Source of the DNA: JAGGYK01 sp034716155
GTDB taxonomy: Bacteria > Desulfobacterota > Desulfomonilia > UBA1062
Reading direction: 5' to 3'
DNA length: 61,820 bases
NCBI GenBank assembly: GCA_034716155.1
Contig: JAYEFR010000108.1
Span: 1 to 61,820, forward strand
Part shown: in pieces, positions 51,878 through 59,572 of the stretch
Layout: every line of letters starts with the position of its first letter
Numbering within the stretch: position 1 is the first letter of the stretch
Notes under the pieces: generated by a model
The model's database searches: none
Told to the model about the DNA's origin: nothing
Seen by the model: the letters and a program-made list of their open reading frames with translations, nothing else
Made by a program: the position numbers and the translations under genes

Positions 51878-52634
51878 CTTTACCTCTTATTTTTATATCC
51901 AATTTTAGATCCCTTAGGGCTACTTTTCTTATTTTCCTTAGATCAGTAAACTCAGAGCATACATCCTTATATTCGCAAGTCTTACAGTCAAATGAGGTTT
52001 CTTCAATCATTTTGTTCATTGCACCAACTACTCTTCCAACCCATTTGGCAATATCTTTAAGTTCCTTTACATCCTCTCTGCTTGAGGTGACAAATATCAC
52101 CTCTACCGCATCTACGTAATCCTTTTCTTTGAATTTATCAATCAATGCACCTCCAAGCACATTCAATGAGAACCCTTCCCTCAAGGCCTCTTTACTTACC
52201 CTACTCCATTCCCTCTGATATTGCGACACAGCCCTTAACATATAACCCATTAGATCTATATCATAGCGTATATTCTCGATTTCCCTATATCTGTCATAAC
52301 TGTTTTCCTCATTAAACCCTTTCCCTCCAACAATCACAACCCTTCCAAAAGGCAAGCTTTCCCCTTGGCTTGCCTGTAAATCAGGGCCTATAAGTGATAT
52401 AATGCCATCTCTTCCCTCGTTTTGTGACTCAGTCCAGATAACGAATGACACAGATTCCTGACGTGGATTACCAAGCTCCACCCCGACATCCTCACTCAAT
52501 ACAATATTTCTTCCCCCTCCAAGAGGCCAACTAGCATTAGTACCCATATGTTGTATTTCACATACCTTGCCCTCATCAGATTTTCTCCCCATATACTCTC
52601 TTATATCTTTAACTGCATTGTCGAAAAGTCCCAT
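51870..52634 (-). CDS. ACS A-cluster-domain-like protein (AcsB/CdhC homologue, truncated)
   Basis: 254 residues. Alignment by eye to AcsB/CdhC: VELGNPRQESVSFVIW to LGxPxxExxxFVLW, SLIGPDLQASQGESLPFGRV to the IGPDI...LPLGIVV block, SRVSKEALREGFSLNVLGGA to the RISKKAxxAGFxFKHIGEI block, and VDAVEVIFVTSSREDVKEL to VDKVEVTLYTDxxxVKE. Then C217-x2-C220-x5-C226 replaces the C-x2-C-x8-C of the A-cluster [4Fe-4S]. The C-terminal Cys-Gly-Cys nickel site and the N-terminal CODH-binding domain are both missing. So it may hold an Fe-S cluster but not a complete A-cluster. Its start is 106 bp after the activator ATPase and its end overlaps the CooC-like gene. Role unknown. Confidence 0.75.
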   Translation of the reverse strand: MGLFDNAVKDIREYMGRKSDEGKVCEIQHMGTNASWPLGGGRNIVLSEDVGVELGNPRQESVSFVIWTESQNEGRDGIISLIGPDLQASQGESLPFGRVVIVGGKGFNEENSYDRYREIENIRYDIDLMGYMLRAVSQYQREWSRVSKEALREGFSLNVLGGALIDKFKEKDYVDAVEVIFVTSSREDVKELKDIAKWVGRVVGAMNKMIEETSFDCKTCEYKDVCSEFTDLRKIRKVALRDLKLDIKIRGKDG

Positions 52635-52740
52635 AACGCTATAATATTCTATAAGTCACTGAAATTATTGACTATAGAAGCCCCCTTTGGGTCTTTATGA
52701 TCCATTAAACCATTCCAATCCAGGAGTTAATTTTATACAT

Positions 52741-53532
52741 CTAGACAGACGGCCTTGATCGCAACGCTTCCTGGGCAAGCAGTGCTGCCCCAAGGGCTCC
52801 ATTTATTTGGGGATCAACTTTTGTCTTTTTTATCTGTACACCCAATACCTCTGACAATGCTGTATACATACCTACATTTTTTGCAACACCGCCTGACATT
52901 ATGACATCAGTCTCAACCCCGATACCCTTTACCAATGATGCTACCCTATGTGCCATTGCCCTGTGCAGGCCACTTACTATATCAGGAATTTCTTTGTCAT
53001 CATTGACCAAAGATATAACCTCTGTCTCTGCAAATACTGTACACTGGTTGGAAATGCTGACCGGACTGTTCGAGCTAAGGGATATTTTCCCCATATCCTC
53101 TAACTTTATCTCCATGGTATCTGCCATAATCTCCAAAAACCTGCCCGTACCTGATGCACATTTGTCATTATACACATATCGTATAACATTACCGTTTTCA
53201 TCTACTTTAATTGCCTTTGCATCTTGTCCTCCTATGTCGATTATTGTCCGAACCGTTGGGAGGAACCAATATGCACCCTTTCCGTGACATGTTATCTCTG
53301 ATATAACCTCATCTGCAAATGGGATCTGTTTTCTACCATATCCTGTACCAATGCAATACTTGATTGCATCCATAGAAATATCAGCCTCGGATAAGGCCAT
53401 ATCCATAACCTCTTTGGCTGACTCCTCTGGCCTTGTTTTTGCCCTTATAACAGGGGCGGAGAGAATATTGCCATTGTCCATTATAACTACCTTTGCAGTA
53501 AGAGACCCAACATCACACCCAGCAACAATCAT
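52741..53532 (-). CDS. BcrA/BcrD-type ASKHA ATPase, benzoyl-CoA-reductase-like activator (copy 2)
   Basis: 263 residues. It begins MIVAGCDVGSLTAKVVIMDN (phosphate 1 loop), has GTGYGR, IDIGGQDAKAIKV and GGVAKNVGMY. The cluster-binding Cys are C125 in NDKCASGTGRF and C164 in SNQCTVFAET, which bind the [4Fe-4S] shared between two subunits. Such proteins use ATP to push one very low-potential electron into a BcrBC or HgdAB partner. The length fits the BzdP/BzdQ and HgdC type. It is a diverged copy of the gene 1 bp upstream; two different ATPases per complex is the rule for benzoyl-CoA reductases and not for 2-hydroxyacyl-CoA dehydratases. Confidence 0.88.
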   Translation of the reverse strand: MIVAGCDVGSLTAKVVIMDNGNILSAPVIRAKTRPEESAKEVMDMALSEADISMDAIKYCIGTGYGRKQIPFADEVISEITCHGKGAYWFLPTVRTIIDIGGQDAKAIKVDENGNVIRYVYNDKCASGTGRFLEIMADTMEIKLEDMGKISLSSNSPVSISNQCTVFAETEVISLVNDDKEIPDIVSGLHRAMAHRVASLVKGIGVETDVIMSGGVAKNVGMYTALSEVLGVQIKKTKVDPQINGALGAALLAQEALRSRPSV

Positions 53533-53533
53533 T

Positions 53534-54322
53534 TTATATTGCTCTCCCTTCTAATCTTTCTTTTGCAAACACTGCAGCCCCAAGGGCCCCAGCAACCTGA
53601 GGATCTACCCTACTCTTTTTTATCTTCACCCCTAACAACCTTTCCAGGCTCTTGACTACCCCTATATTCTTAGTGACTCCTCCCGTCATATAAACATCCT
53701 TCTCCACACCAACACTATTAGCCAATATCGCTACCCTTTTTGCCATTGCCTCATTGACACTAGCCCCGATATCCTCAATAGATTTCCCTTCGTTAAGATT
53801 ACGGATAACCTCTGCCTGTGCCCATACTGTGCAGGTAGAAGCAAGGGTAACAGGTGCCCTTGCTCTAGCAGACAGTGCCCCTAAATCTTCCAACCTTACA
53901 CCTAAGACCTTCGCCATAACTTCCAAAAACCTTCCTGTCCCTGCAGCACACTTATCATTGGTAATAAACTTAACAAGTTTTCCAATCCTATCTATCTTCA
54001 TGGTCTTACAGTCTTGCCCCCCAATATCGATTACTGTCCTGGCTGTTGGGAGAAGAAACTGGGCCCCTTTCCCATGACAAGCTATTTCTGAGATAACATC
54101 ATCTACAAATGGGATTTTGGCTCTACCATAACCTGTACCTATACAATACTCGATTGCATCCATAGAAAGCCCAGCCTTTGATAAGGCCATGTCCATAACC
54201 TCTTTGGCTGATTCCTCTGGCCTTGGTTTACTCCTAATAACCGGGGATGCCAGGATCTTACCATCGTTCATTATAACTACCTTTGCAGTTAATGAACCAA
54301 CATCACATCCAGCAACAATCAT
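53534..54322 (-). CDS. BcrA/BcrD-type ASKHA ATPase, benzoyl-CoA-reductase-like activator (copy 1)
   Basis: 262 residues. Same layout as copy 2: MIVAGCDVGSLTAKVVIMND, GTGYGR, IDIGGQDCKTMKI, C125 in TNDKCAAGTGRF and C164 in ASTCTVWAQAEV. It starts inside the stop of the BcrB-like gene (4-bp overlap) and its product should pair with copy 2 as an alpha-delta type heterodimer. The first 40 residues of the two are nearly identical and DNA runs around 53390-53430 and 54170-54210 match almost base for base, indicating a tandem duplication. ATPase and cluster ligands are intact. Confidence 0.88.
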   Translation of the reverse strand: MIVAGCDVGSLTAKVVIMNDGKILASPVIRSKPRPEESAKEVMDMALSKAGLSMDAIEYCIGTGYGRAKIPFVDDVISEIACHGKGAQFLLPTARTVIDIGGQDCKTMKIDRIGKLVKFITNDKCAAGTGRFLEVMAKVLGVRLEDLGALSARARAPVTLASTCTVWAQAEVIRNLNEGKSIEDIGASVNEAMAKRVAILANSVGVEKDVYMTGGVTKNIGVVKSLERLLGVKIKKSRVDPQVAGALGAAVFAKERLEGRAI

Positions 54323-55716
54323 TTACGTATCCTCCTCACAGTCAGAAATTCATCTATCCTGTTTATAAGGGCATCTACTGATTCAACCCTATTGTCAAAG
54401 GCATCGCCATATAAAATAAGAGTCGGCATCCCCAACCGCTCTGTATCCCTTGCGAGTAATTTAACCATGCCCCAGGTATTTCTGCATCCCATTGTCCCCA
54501 TATACACTAAAAAGTCTGCATTCATAATCTTGGCTGACCCAACAGTATCATCCAGCCACATTCCCGGATCATCATAAGGCCCCCTGATCTGTTTTACCAT
54601 TGGCATACGCGACGTTTGTGCAGCTAAAGAATCAATCATGGTGTCAAGATTCGTTGTATCTATAACGTATCCTTCCTCCTCTCTTCCTTTAGCATATGGG
54701 GCATCTACTTGCCAGAAATCTGTCATCATTGTCCCGATATGGCTGATACCGTTATCCCTTAGCCATGTCCAGTATTTCAACTCAGCACAATAATGATCAA
54801 TATAGAAAAAAAGACCTCTTGCCTTCTCCTGACCATCTCCTGCTATTCCCTTGGCTGCATTTTTTTTTGCTATCTTCAACATTGCTTCCAGTATTTCTGT
54901 ACCCACCTTATTTCCACCAAATAAGATTTTTACATCATAAATAAGAATATTATACATTCCGGGCTCTGGATTTGGGATAAGCCTCTGTAATTCCTGAAGC
55001 TCATTTATGAGTTCATCCTGTTTGATTATCTCTTTACAGATACTGTAAAGTTTATCGATGTCCAACTTTTTCCCTGTCTGCTCCTCAAGGAATGCCGTCA
55101 TCTGCCTGAAATCTTCCCGATGATACTCAGTCGCCCTTTCATCGATCAAGGTCGGGGGATAATTCATCTGAAAAGATGGCAGATCAAGATATGCAGATGC
55201 AAAGGCAAAGGAATTTGCATTTGAGTCACAGACCCCGGCAGTGCTGTACAGAATAAAATCCGGCATTGTCCCAATCCCTGCCAAAAGGGGGCCAAGGGCT
55301 ACTCGCTGACCGGAACAAGATGTCTCTGTAAAACCTACTTCGCAACAATAATCGAGACTCTCGGCTATACCCTTTTGCCATACAGCAGTATACAGTGCTG
55401 ATAGTCCCTCAAGACATAGCGGTACAACGTCGAATGCATCCAGTATTACGGGAGAAAAATTATAGGTAACAAGAGCTATCTTTTTCCCTCTTTCATGTGC
55501 TGTCAGGATATTCTTAAGGTAGCCAGCCATAGCCTTTAGCGTTAGAACGCCTGGATCACCCATAGATATCAGTGCATCCAGCGCTTCCTTAAAATTAGGA
55601 GCAAACCGGATTGCCTCTCTATATTCCTTATCACTCCCCTCACGTGTTTTAGATGCCTGATAAACAATGCTCCAAAGTTTCCAGTCATAATTATATTCTT
55701 TTAATACACTCCTCAT
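54319..55716 (-). CDS. BcrB/BzdO-like subunit of an ATP-dependent acyl-CoA reductase
   Basis: 465 residues. It belongs to the 2-hydroxyacyl-CoA dehydratase/benzoyl-CoA reductase family: IALVTYNFSPVILDAFDVVP, ETSCSGQRVALGPLLAGIG, ILYSTAGVCDSNANSFAFAS, IRGPYDDPGMWLDDTVGSAK and YMGTMGCRNTWGMVKLLARD. Several conserved Cys (CSGQR, VCDSN, GCRN) can ligate the active-site cluster. With the BcrC-like protein it should form the substrate module that accepts electrons from the two ATPases. It is longer than BcrB (about 440) and near BzdO (about 450). The substrate is not predictable: benzoyl-CoA, another aryl-CoA or a related acyl-CoA. Confidence 0.82.
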   Translation of the reverse strand: MRSVLKEYNYDWKLWSIVYQASKTREGSDKEYREAIRFAPNFKEALDALISMGDPGVLTLKAMAGYLKNILTAHERGKKIALVTYNFSPVILDAFDVVPLCLEGLSALYTAVWQKGIAESLDYCCEVGFTETSCSGQRVALGPLLAGIGTMPDFILYSTAGVCDSNANSFAFASAYLDLPSFQMNYPPTLIDERATEYHREDFRQMTAFLEEQTGKKLDIDKLYSICKEIIKQDELINELQELQRLIPNPEPGMYNILIYDVKILFGGNKVGTEILEAMLKIAKKNAAKGIAGDGQEKARGLFFYIDHYCAELKYWTWLRDNGISHIGTMMTDFWQVDAPYAKGREEEGYVIDTTNLDTMIDSLAAQTSRMPMVKQIRGPYDDPGMWLDDTVGSAKIMNADFLVYMGTMGCRNTWGMVKLLARDTERLGMPTLILYGDAFDNRVESVDALINRIDEFLTVRRIRK

Positions 55717-55732
55717 TTTCTCTTGCCCCTTT

Positions 55733-55969
55733 TTACAATGTCATACTGATCTTGGCACCTGCCTTAATCCTTTGAATGTACAGGTTTGCCCTCTCCTTAA
55801 GCACATTCGAATCCACTTTTTTTGCTATATACTCCAATGTTTTCAAGGCCCTGTCATGAAACAGGGTCAGGGCATCTATTGACCTCTGTCTTTCAACAAG
55901 TATCCTTTCTATATCCATTGCTATCCCTTTTAAGACATCGATTGCTACTGCCTCTTTTTCTTCCGCCAT
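55733..55969 (-). CDS. Small helical protein inside the reductase gene set
   Basis: 78 residues, start ATG 55969 with AGGAGGTGAT upstream (17 bp after the previous stop). Sequence of amphipathic helices: IDVLKGIAMDIERILVERQR and TLEYIAKKVDSNVLKERANL. No Cys, no signal peptide, no family recognised. It lies between the BcrC-like and BcrB-like genes where known bcr and bzd operons have none, so it may be a small subunit or assembly factor. That placement is the only clue to function. Confidence 0.65.
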   Translation of the reverse strand: MAEEKEAVAIDVLKGIAMDIERILVERQRSIDALTLFHDRALKTLEYIAKKVDSNVLKERANLYIQRIKAGAKISMTL

Positions 55970-55987
55970 TAAATATCACCTCCTAAA

Positions 55988-57121
55988 TTAACTTATCCTT
56001 TCCAGAAATGCATCCATTCGCATTTTAATCCTGCCTGTCTCCACCAGAGGGCCATATTCCCTCTCCATCCTCATGCAGGGGATACCATTAGCCTCCAGGT
56101 CCCTCTCAAATATGCCATTCTCTGAACCATGCAGATCACAAAATCTTATATTTTGTAAGATTACTCCGTCCACCTTTGCCTTTTCTGCCCTCTCTTTTAG
56201 GAATCTAAACCTCTCTTTGTAGTATCCGAACATGCGCGGGCAGAAACTATGGGTCAGATATCTCTTACAAATAGCAACCAATGGGTCTCCATCTTCTTCA
56301 ATTAGATCCACATAAGACCTTGAGCCAAAACATAGTGTATCTGCAACAACTATTGCACCTGCTTCCTCTATAAGTCCTACAAGGCTGACATCATCGTTTA
56401 CACTCCCCCCCAATAGCAGCCGCTTCTTTCCTGCTATCCTTTCCTTGCTTTTTCCAAGTTCATCCAAAAGTTCTTCCAAAAGTTTATTATACTCATCCCT
56501 TGGGATCGCTGTCCCTGCTATGATAACAGCCAGTGCATCTGCACCAGAGATTGGGGGCTCGTCTGCCATCCTGAGTTCATCCAATCTCTTTAATAAGGTT
56601 CTGCCTTTATTATATACACTAATCGCCTTTTTCAGATCATCATCTGTAATCTTGACCCCAAAGTATTCTTCAAGGCTACAAATAAGTTTTTTAGTCTCTT
56701 CTACAAACCATTTTAGACTGTAGTCCGCTACCTTATGAGGCACTCCATAGTAATAGAACCAGGACGGGAGTATGCCTTCATAATCCTCTGAGGCCTTTCT
56801 CCAGCACTCATCCAACCGCCGCATGGAATCGCACCCATTGCATATAACTGCTCCATCAAGGAACTTATATTTTCCTTCACCTGCCAGTTGCAGTACACAT
56901 TTGGGAAAGCTGCAGATAACAGGGCCATAATATATATCCCCAATAGAGGTAGATGTAGCCTCAATACCTCTTAGCCGAAAGGGGAGCATACCTGCAGCAT
57001 AGATAATCTCTTCCGGTACATAAGTACAGGTATACCCTACTACCTTCCCACCTCCATCTTTCCGTTTCTTGACATAACGATTAAAAAGGGTTGTTGTAGT
57101 CTCGCTGATCTCCTCTCTCAT
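55988..57121 (-). CDS. BcrC/BzdN-like subunit of an ATP-dependent acyl-CoA reductase
   Basis: 377 residues. Family features: GYTCTYVPEEIIYAAGMLPF, VICSFPKCVLQLAGEG, DGAVICNGCDSMRRLDECW, LLLGGSVNDDVSLVGLIEEA, VADTLCFGSRSYVDLIEEDG and ILQNIRFCDLHGSENGIFER with a C-terminal helix. The order YVPEE, CNGCDS and RFCDLHGSE is as in HgdB/BcrC proteins. Length matches BcrC/BzdN (about 380). It should carry, with the BcrB-like partner, the Fe-S active site. Its ATG overlaps the stop of the helical 435-residue protein gene (ATGA), which links those unknown proteins to the reductase. Confidence 0.83.
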   Translation of the reverse strand: MREEISETTTTLFNRYVKKRKDGGGKVVGYTCTYVPEEIIYAAGMLPFRLRGIEATSTSIGDIYYGPVICSFPKCVLQLAGEGKYKFLDGAVICNGCDSMRRLDECWRKASEDYEGILPSWFYYYGVPHKVADYSLKWFVEETKKLICSLEEYFGVKITDDDLKKAISVYNKGRTLLKRLDELRMADEPPISGADALAVIIAGTAIPRDEYNKLLEELLDELGKSKERIAGKKRLLLGGSVNDDVSLVGLIEEAGAIVVADTLCFGSRSYVDLIEEDGDPLVAICKRYLTHSFCPRMFGYYKERFRFLKERAEKAKVDGVILQNIRFCDLHGSENGIFERDLEANGIPCMRMEREYGPLVETGRIKMRMDAFLERIS

Positions 57122-58425
57122 CTTTCACCTCCCTCTTTACACAGAGTATTTCTGATAGAAGCAATGGCATTATCCAGACCACTCGAATCTTCACCAGGTA
57201 GTGGTGTAAAAAGCTCATCTGCTACTGGTTTAATTGCATCAGCAATCACTGTGATCATCCACCCTGCCGCTACTCTAAGTTCATCTGTATCAATAGATGT
57301 CATAATACTGGAGATAAGATTAGAGATGATCTCTGGTTTATTTCCATGTATGCTGTTCATAACCCTAAGCAGAGAATTTACTACTTCGCCGATTTCCTGC
57401 GAATCAAGATCGATTAATCCCTTTGAAAAAACCTCAGTAACCTCCTGGGCTGGGAGATCTTCAAACACACTGATCTTCTTCCTTACTTCTCTGATCTTTG
57501 GATTTTTAATAGAAGAAAACGCCGAGGTAGTAGCCATAAACAGGGTAGGATCAGCCAGAATTACATCAGCTATCGAGTTTGTTATTGACTCTGCGTCTTC
57601 TGCCAATGCCACTTTTACCTTACACATAAGTTCAGGATCAATGGTCGAAACTACATCACGCAATTTGTTCGCAAGATCGATCTGAAGTAGAGGGATGCCA
57701 GCCTCACTAAAAAACACACTTCCTGTATGTAACTTCCTTATCCCCTCGATGAAAGAATTCACCAACAGGCCTATTTCTTTACCATCAATATTGGTTCGTA
57801 GTATGGTAAACAAAAGGTCTGCAAGCAAATCCGGGGCAGCATTATCGAATGACCTCAGGATCTCTTTTAATGATTTGATAACCATATTGATAAGTGTGAC
57901 AACAACTGAACCCAGGCATGCTATCTTGGCAGGGTATTTCCATAATGTATCAATTAATATCTTTGCTGTAGCTGCCACACATTCCTCAGAATTATCTGCC
58001 ATCTCCTTGAGTTCACCAAAGTCCGTACCCACAATTATATCGTTGATAGGCCCCTTTAGACGATCAGCATAGTATGTAGGATTTTCCTTATGAACATCAT
58101 TGATATCAATGGCTAGTAATGTGATTAATCTACCGAGATTTTTAAATAAAGCCGACTCACTTAATTTTACCGTTGGCACTGATTTTGGATCAATAACACC
58201 CGATACCATCTTTATTATATTGTTCGAGACCTTTTTCTTGAAAATGCTTTCCCCAGACCAGGTTGTTAGCACATCACCTAACACAGAAGTAATTACCTTC
58301 ATAAAACCAGGGGTCCTTATCACATCAGATATTAGCTTGCTTACTAGATCAGTGACCTCATCTCCATGGCCTATTCCTTTTCCCGGATTAATATTTGTTT
58401 GTTCTGCTCTTTCTTTCATATCCAT
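57118..58425 (-). CDS. All-helical repeat protein of unknown family (435 residues), paralogue 3
   Basis: 435 residues, no signal peptide or clear membrane span, almost entirely helical. A unit resembling that of the 221- and 137-residue neighbours is seen at TLWKYPAKIACLGSVVVTLI, followed by DLLADLLFTILRTNIDGKEI. A second similar block, NKPEIISNLISSIMTSIDTD, lies near the C-terminus. The pattern PxLIxxxxxxIxxxIDxxE recurs and suggests HEAT/ARM-like helix pairs. GGAGGTGATA precedes the ATG. The stop overlaps the BcrC-like start. Not recognised; a scaffold or chaperone for the reductase is a guess from position only. Confidence 0.7.
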   Translation of the reverse strand: MDMKERAEQTNINPGKGIGHGDEVTDLVSKLISDVIRTPGFMKVITSVLGDVLTTWSGESIFKKKVSNNIIKMVSGVIDPKSVPTVKLSESALFKNLGRLITLLAIDINDVHKENPTYYADRLKGPINDIIVGTDFGELKEMADNSEECVAATAKILIDTLWKYPAKIACLGSVVVTLINMVIKSLKEILRSFDNAAPDLLADLLFTILRTNIDGKEIGLLVNSFIEGIRKLHTGSVFFSEAGIPLLQIDLANKLRDVVSTIDPELMCKVKVALAEDAESITNSIADVILADPTLFMATTSAFSSIKNPKIREVRKKISVFEDLPAQEVTEVFSKGLIDLDSQEIGEVVNSLLRVMNSIHGNKPEIISNLISSIMTSIDTDELRVAAGWMITVIADAIKPVADELFTPLPGEDSSGLDNAIASIRNTLCKEGGER

Positions 58426-58481
58426 TAAGATATCACCTCCATATATGCTTTCAACATAGACGCTTAATCAACCTAAGCCAT

Positions 58482-59147
58482 TTATTTCCCCCTTTTAAAC
58501 TTAGCCCGTACTCTTCCTCCAACCATACGCAATCCCCATGAAACAAAAGGAGGCCTTTGATCAAGCACCGCTCCCACTAATGTATTTGATGCATCAGAGA
58601 ACTCCTTTTTATCAATGTTCGAGACCACACCAGATATGATCTCCCCTATGAGTTCAGGGTTTTCTTGATAAATTTTGTTGATATAGCGCGAAGCAGAATT
58701 GATCCCACTCCCAATAGCCTTTGCTCCAGGGCCCCTTATCCCATCAACGATAGCAACCCTTAACTCTGGGGAGGCATCCAATATCCCCTTGAGGAGTTTA
58801 GCGTAAGCATTTAGACCTTCCTTAAACCCTTCCTTATCAATATCGCCTCCAATATTTACTATAAAAACCTTCAAGAGCTGAGGCGGGAATGCACCTGCTA
58901 TTTGTTTGCCCATCTCTGATAATGCCCCTATAACCCAATTGATAATTGCAGGTATCGAACCCATAATTGAGAGGATGACCTCCGGGTCTTCCCAGATAAG
59001 AGTCTTTATCATAGAGGTGCCATTCTTAGGATCTATGTTACTTAAGTAATCCCTGATGATATCCTTAAAAAGAGGGGTTCGCAGAATTTCTTTGAGTATA
59101 CCCCCTGACTTTTCATTACTATCCAATATTTGTTCTATCTTATCCAT
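58482..59147 (-). CDS. All-helical repeat protein of unknown family (221 residues), paralogue 2
   Basis: 221 residues with GGAGAAT before the ATG, 1 bp after the previous stop. The shared block TLIWEDPEVILSIMGSIPAI then FPPQLLKVFIVNIGGDIDKE matches paralogue 1 closely (TLIWQDPELVLSLMGAAPSI and FPPDLIQNFARAIVQDIDKE). A second unit, NPELIGEIISGVVSNIDKKE, follows near the C-terminus, and the tail is basic (RAKFKRGK). It looks like a two-unit version of the same fold. No Cys and no nucleotide or membrane motif. Function unknown. Confidence 0.7.
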   Translation of the reverse strand: MDKIEQILDSNEKSGGILKEILRTPLFKDIIRDYLSNIDPKNGTSMIKTLIWEDPEVILSIMGSIPAIINWVIGALSEMGKQIAGAFPPQLLKVFIVNIGGDIDKEGFKEGLNAYAKLLKGILDASPELRVAIVDGIRGPGAKAIGSGINSASRYINKIYQENPELIGEIISGVVSNIDKKEFSDASNTLVGAVLDQRPPFVSWGLRMVGGRVRAKFKRGK

Positions 59148-59148
59148 T

Positions 59149-59562
59149 TTATTCTCCTTTCATTGGCTCTTTCCCATCTAATAATTCAGAAAATATTGGA
59201 GATAGATTATTTATAATCTTTGACAAATTACTAAGGGCCCTTTCCATTGTCTCTTTATCAATATCCTGTACTATTGCACGGGCAAAATTTTGAATAAGGT
59301 CTGGGGGAAAGTTTTCTATCTGCAGGCCCACCTCGTCCAGGGCCTTTATGATGGTATTGATAATAGAGGGGGCTGCCCCCATCAAAGACAAAACCAATTC
59401 AGGATCTTGCCATATAAGGGTTTTTACCAGGTCACGTGCAGACTCCGGATCAATACTGTTTAATACAGATCTAATGGTGTTTTTGCATACCGGCTTTTTC
59501 AGCAATTCCCTTAAAATTCGGTTTATTGCATCTATAATCCCTTTATTTATAGTATTTGCCAT
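59149..59562 (-). CDS. All-helical repeat protein of unknown family (137 residues), paralogue 1
   Basis: 137 residues from ATG 59562 (AGGAGGAAG upstream); a longer frame to 59634 has no such site and would overlap the dehydrogenase gene. The chain holds LLKKPVCKNTIRSVLNSIDP, TLIWQDPELVLSLMGAAPSI and FPPDLIQNFARAIVQDIDKE, the simplest version of the unit shared with the next two genes. It starts 11 bp after the acyl-CoA dehydrogenase stop. Probably a small helical bundle; no family recognised. Confidence 0.68.
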   Translation of the reverse strand: MANTINKGIIDAINRILRELLKKPVCKNTIRSVLNSIDPESARDLVKTLIWQDPELVLSLMGAAPSIINTIIKALDEVGLQIENFPPDLIQNFARAIVQDIDKETMERALSNLSKIINNLSPIFSELLDGKEPMKGE

Positions 59563-59572
59563 AATCTTCCTC

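Noticed and set aside
51095..52634. A carbon monoxide dehydrogenase/acetyl-CoA synthase operon
   Set aside because: Only a truncated ACS-like domain and a CooC-like ATPase are present; no CODH, corrinoid protein or methyltransferase.
52635..52740. Terminator or promoter in the 106-bp gap between the activator and ACS-like genes
   Set aside because: Only a weak CCCAAAGGG pairing and no convincing -35/-10 pair; the break may still separate transcripts.
52741..57121. Plain 2-hydroxyacyl-CoA dehydratase (HgdABC)
   Set aside because: Two distinct ATPases and the two large subunit lengths fit benzoyl-CoA-reductase-like complexes better, though the dehydratase reading cannot be fully excluded.
57164..58459. 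Several plus-strand frames of 119-173 codons
   Set aside because: They mirror the helical protein gene on the minus strand, which has a proper ribosome site and paralogues.
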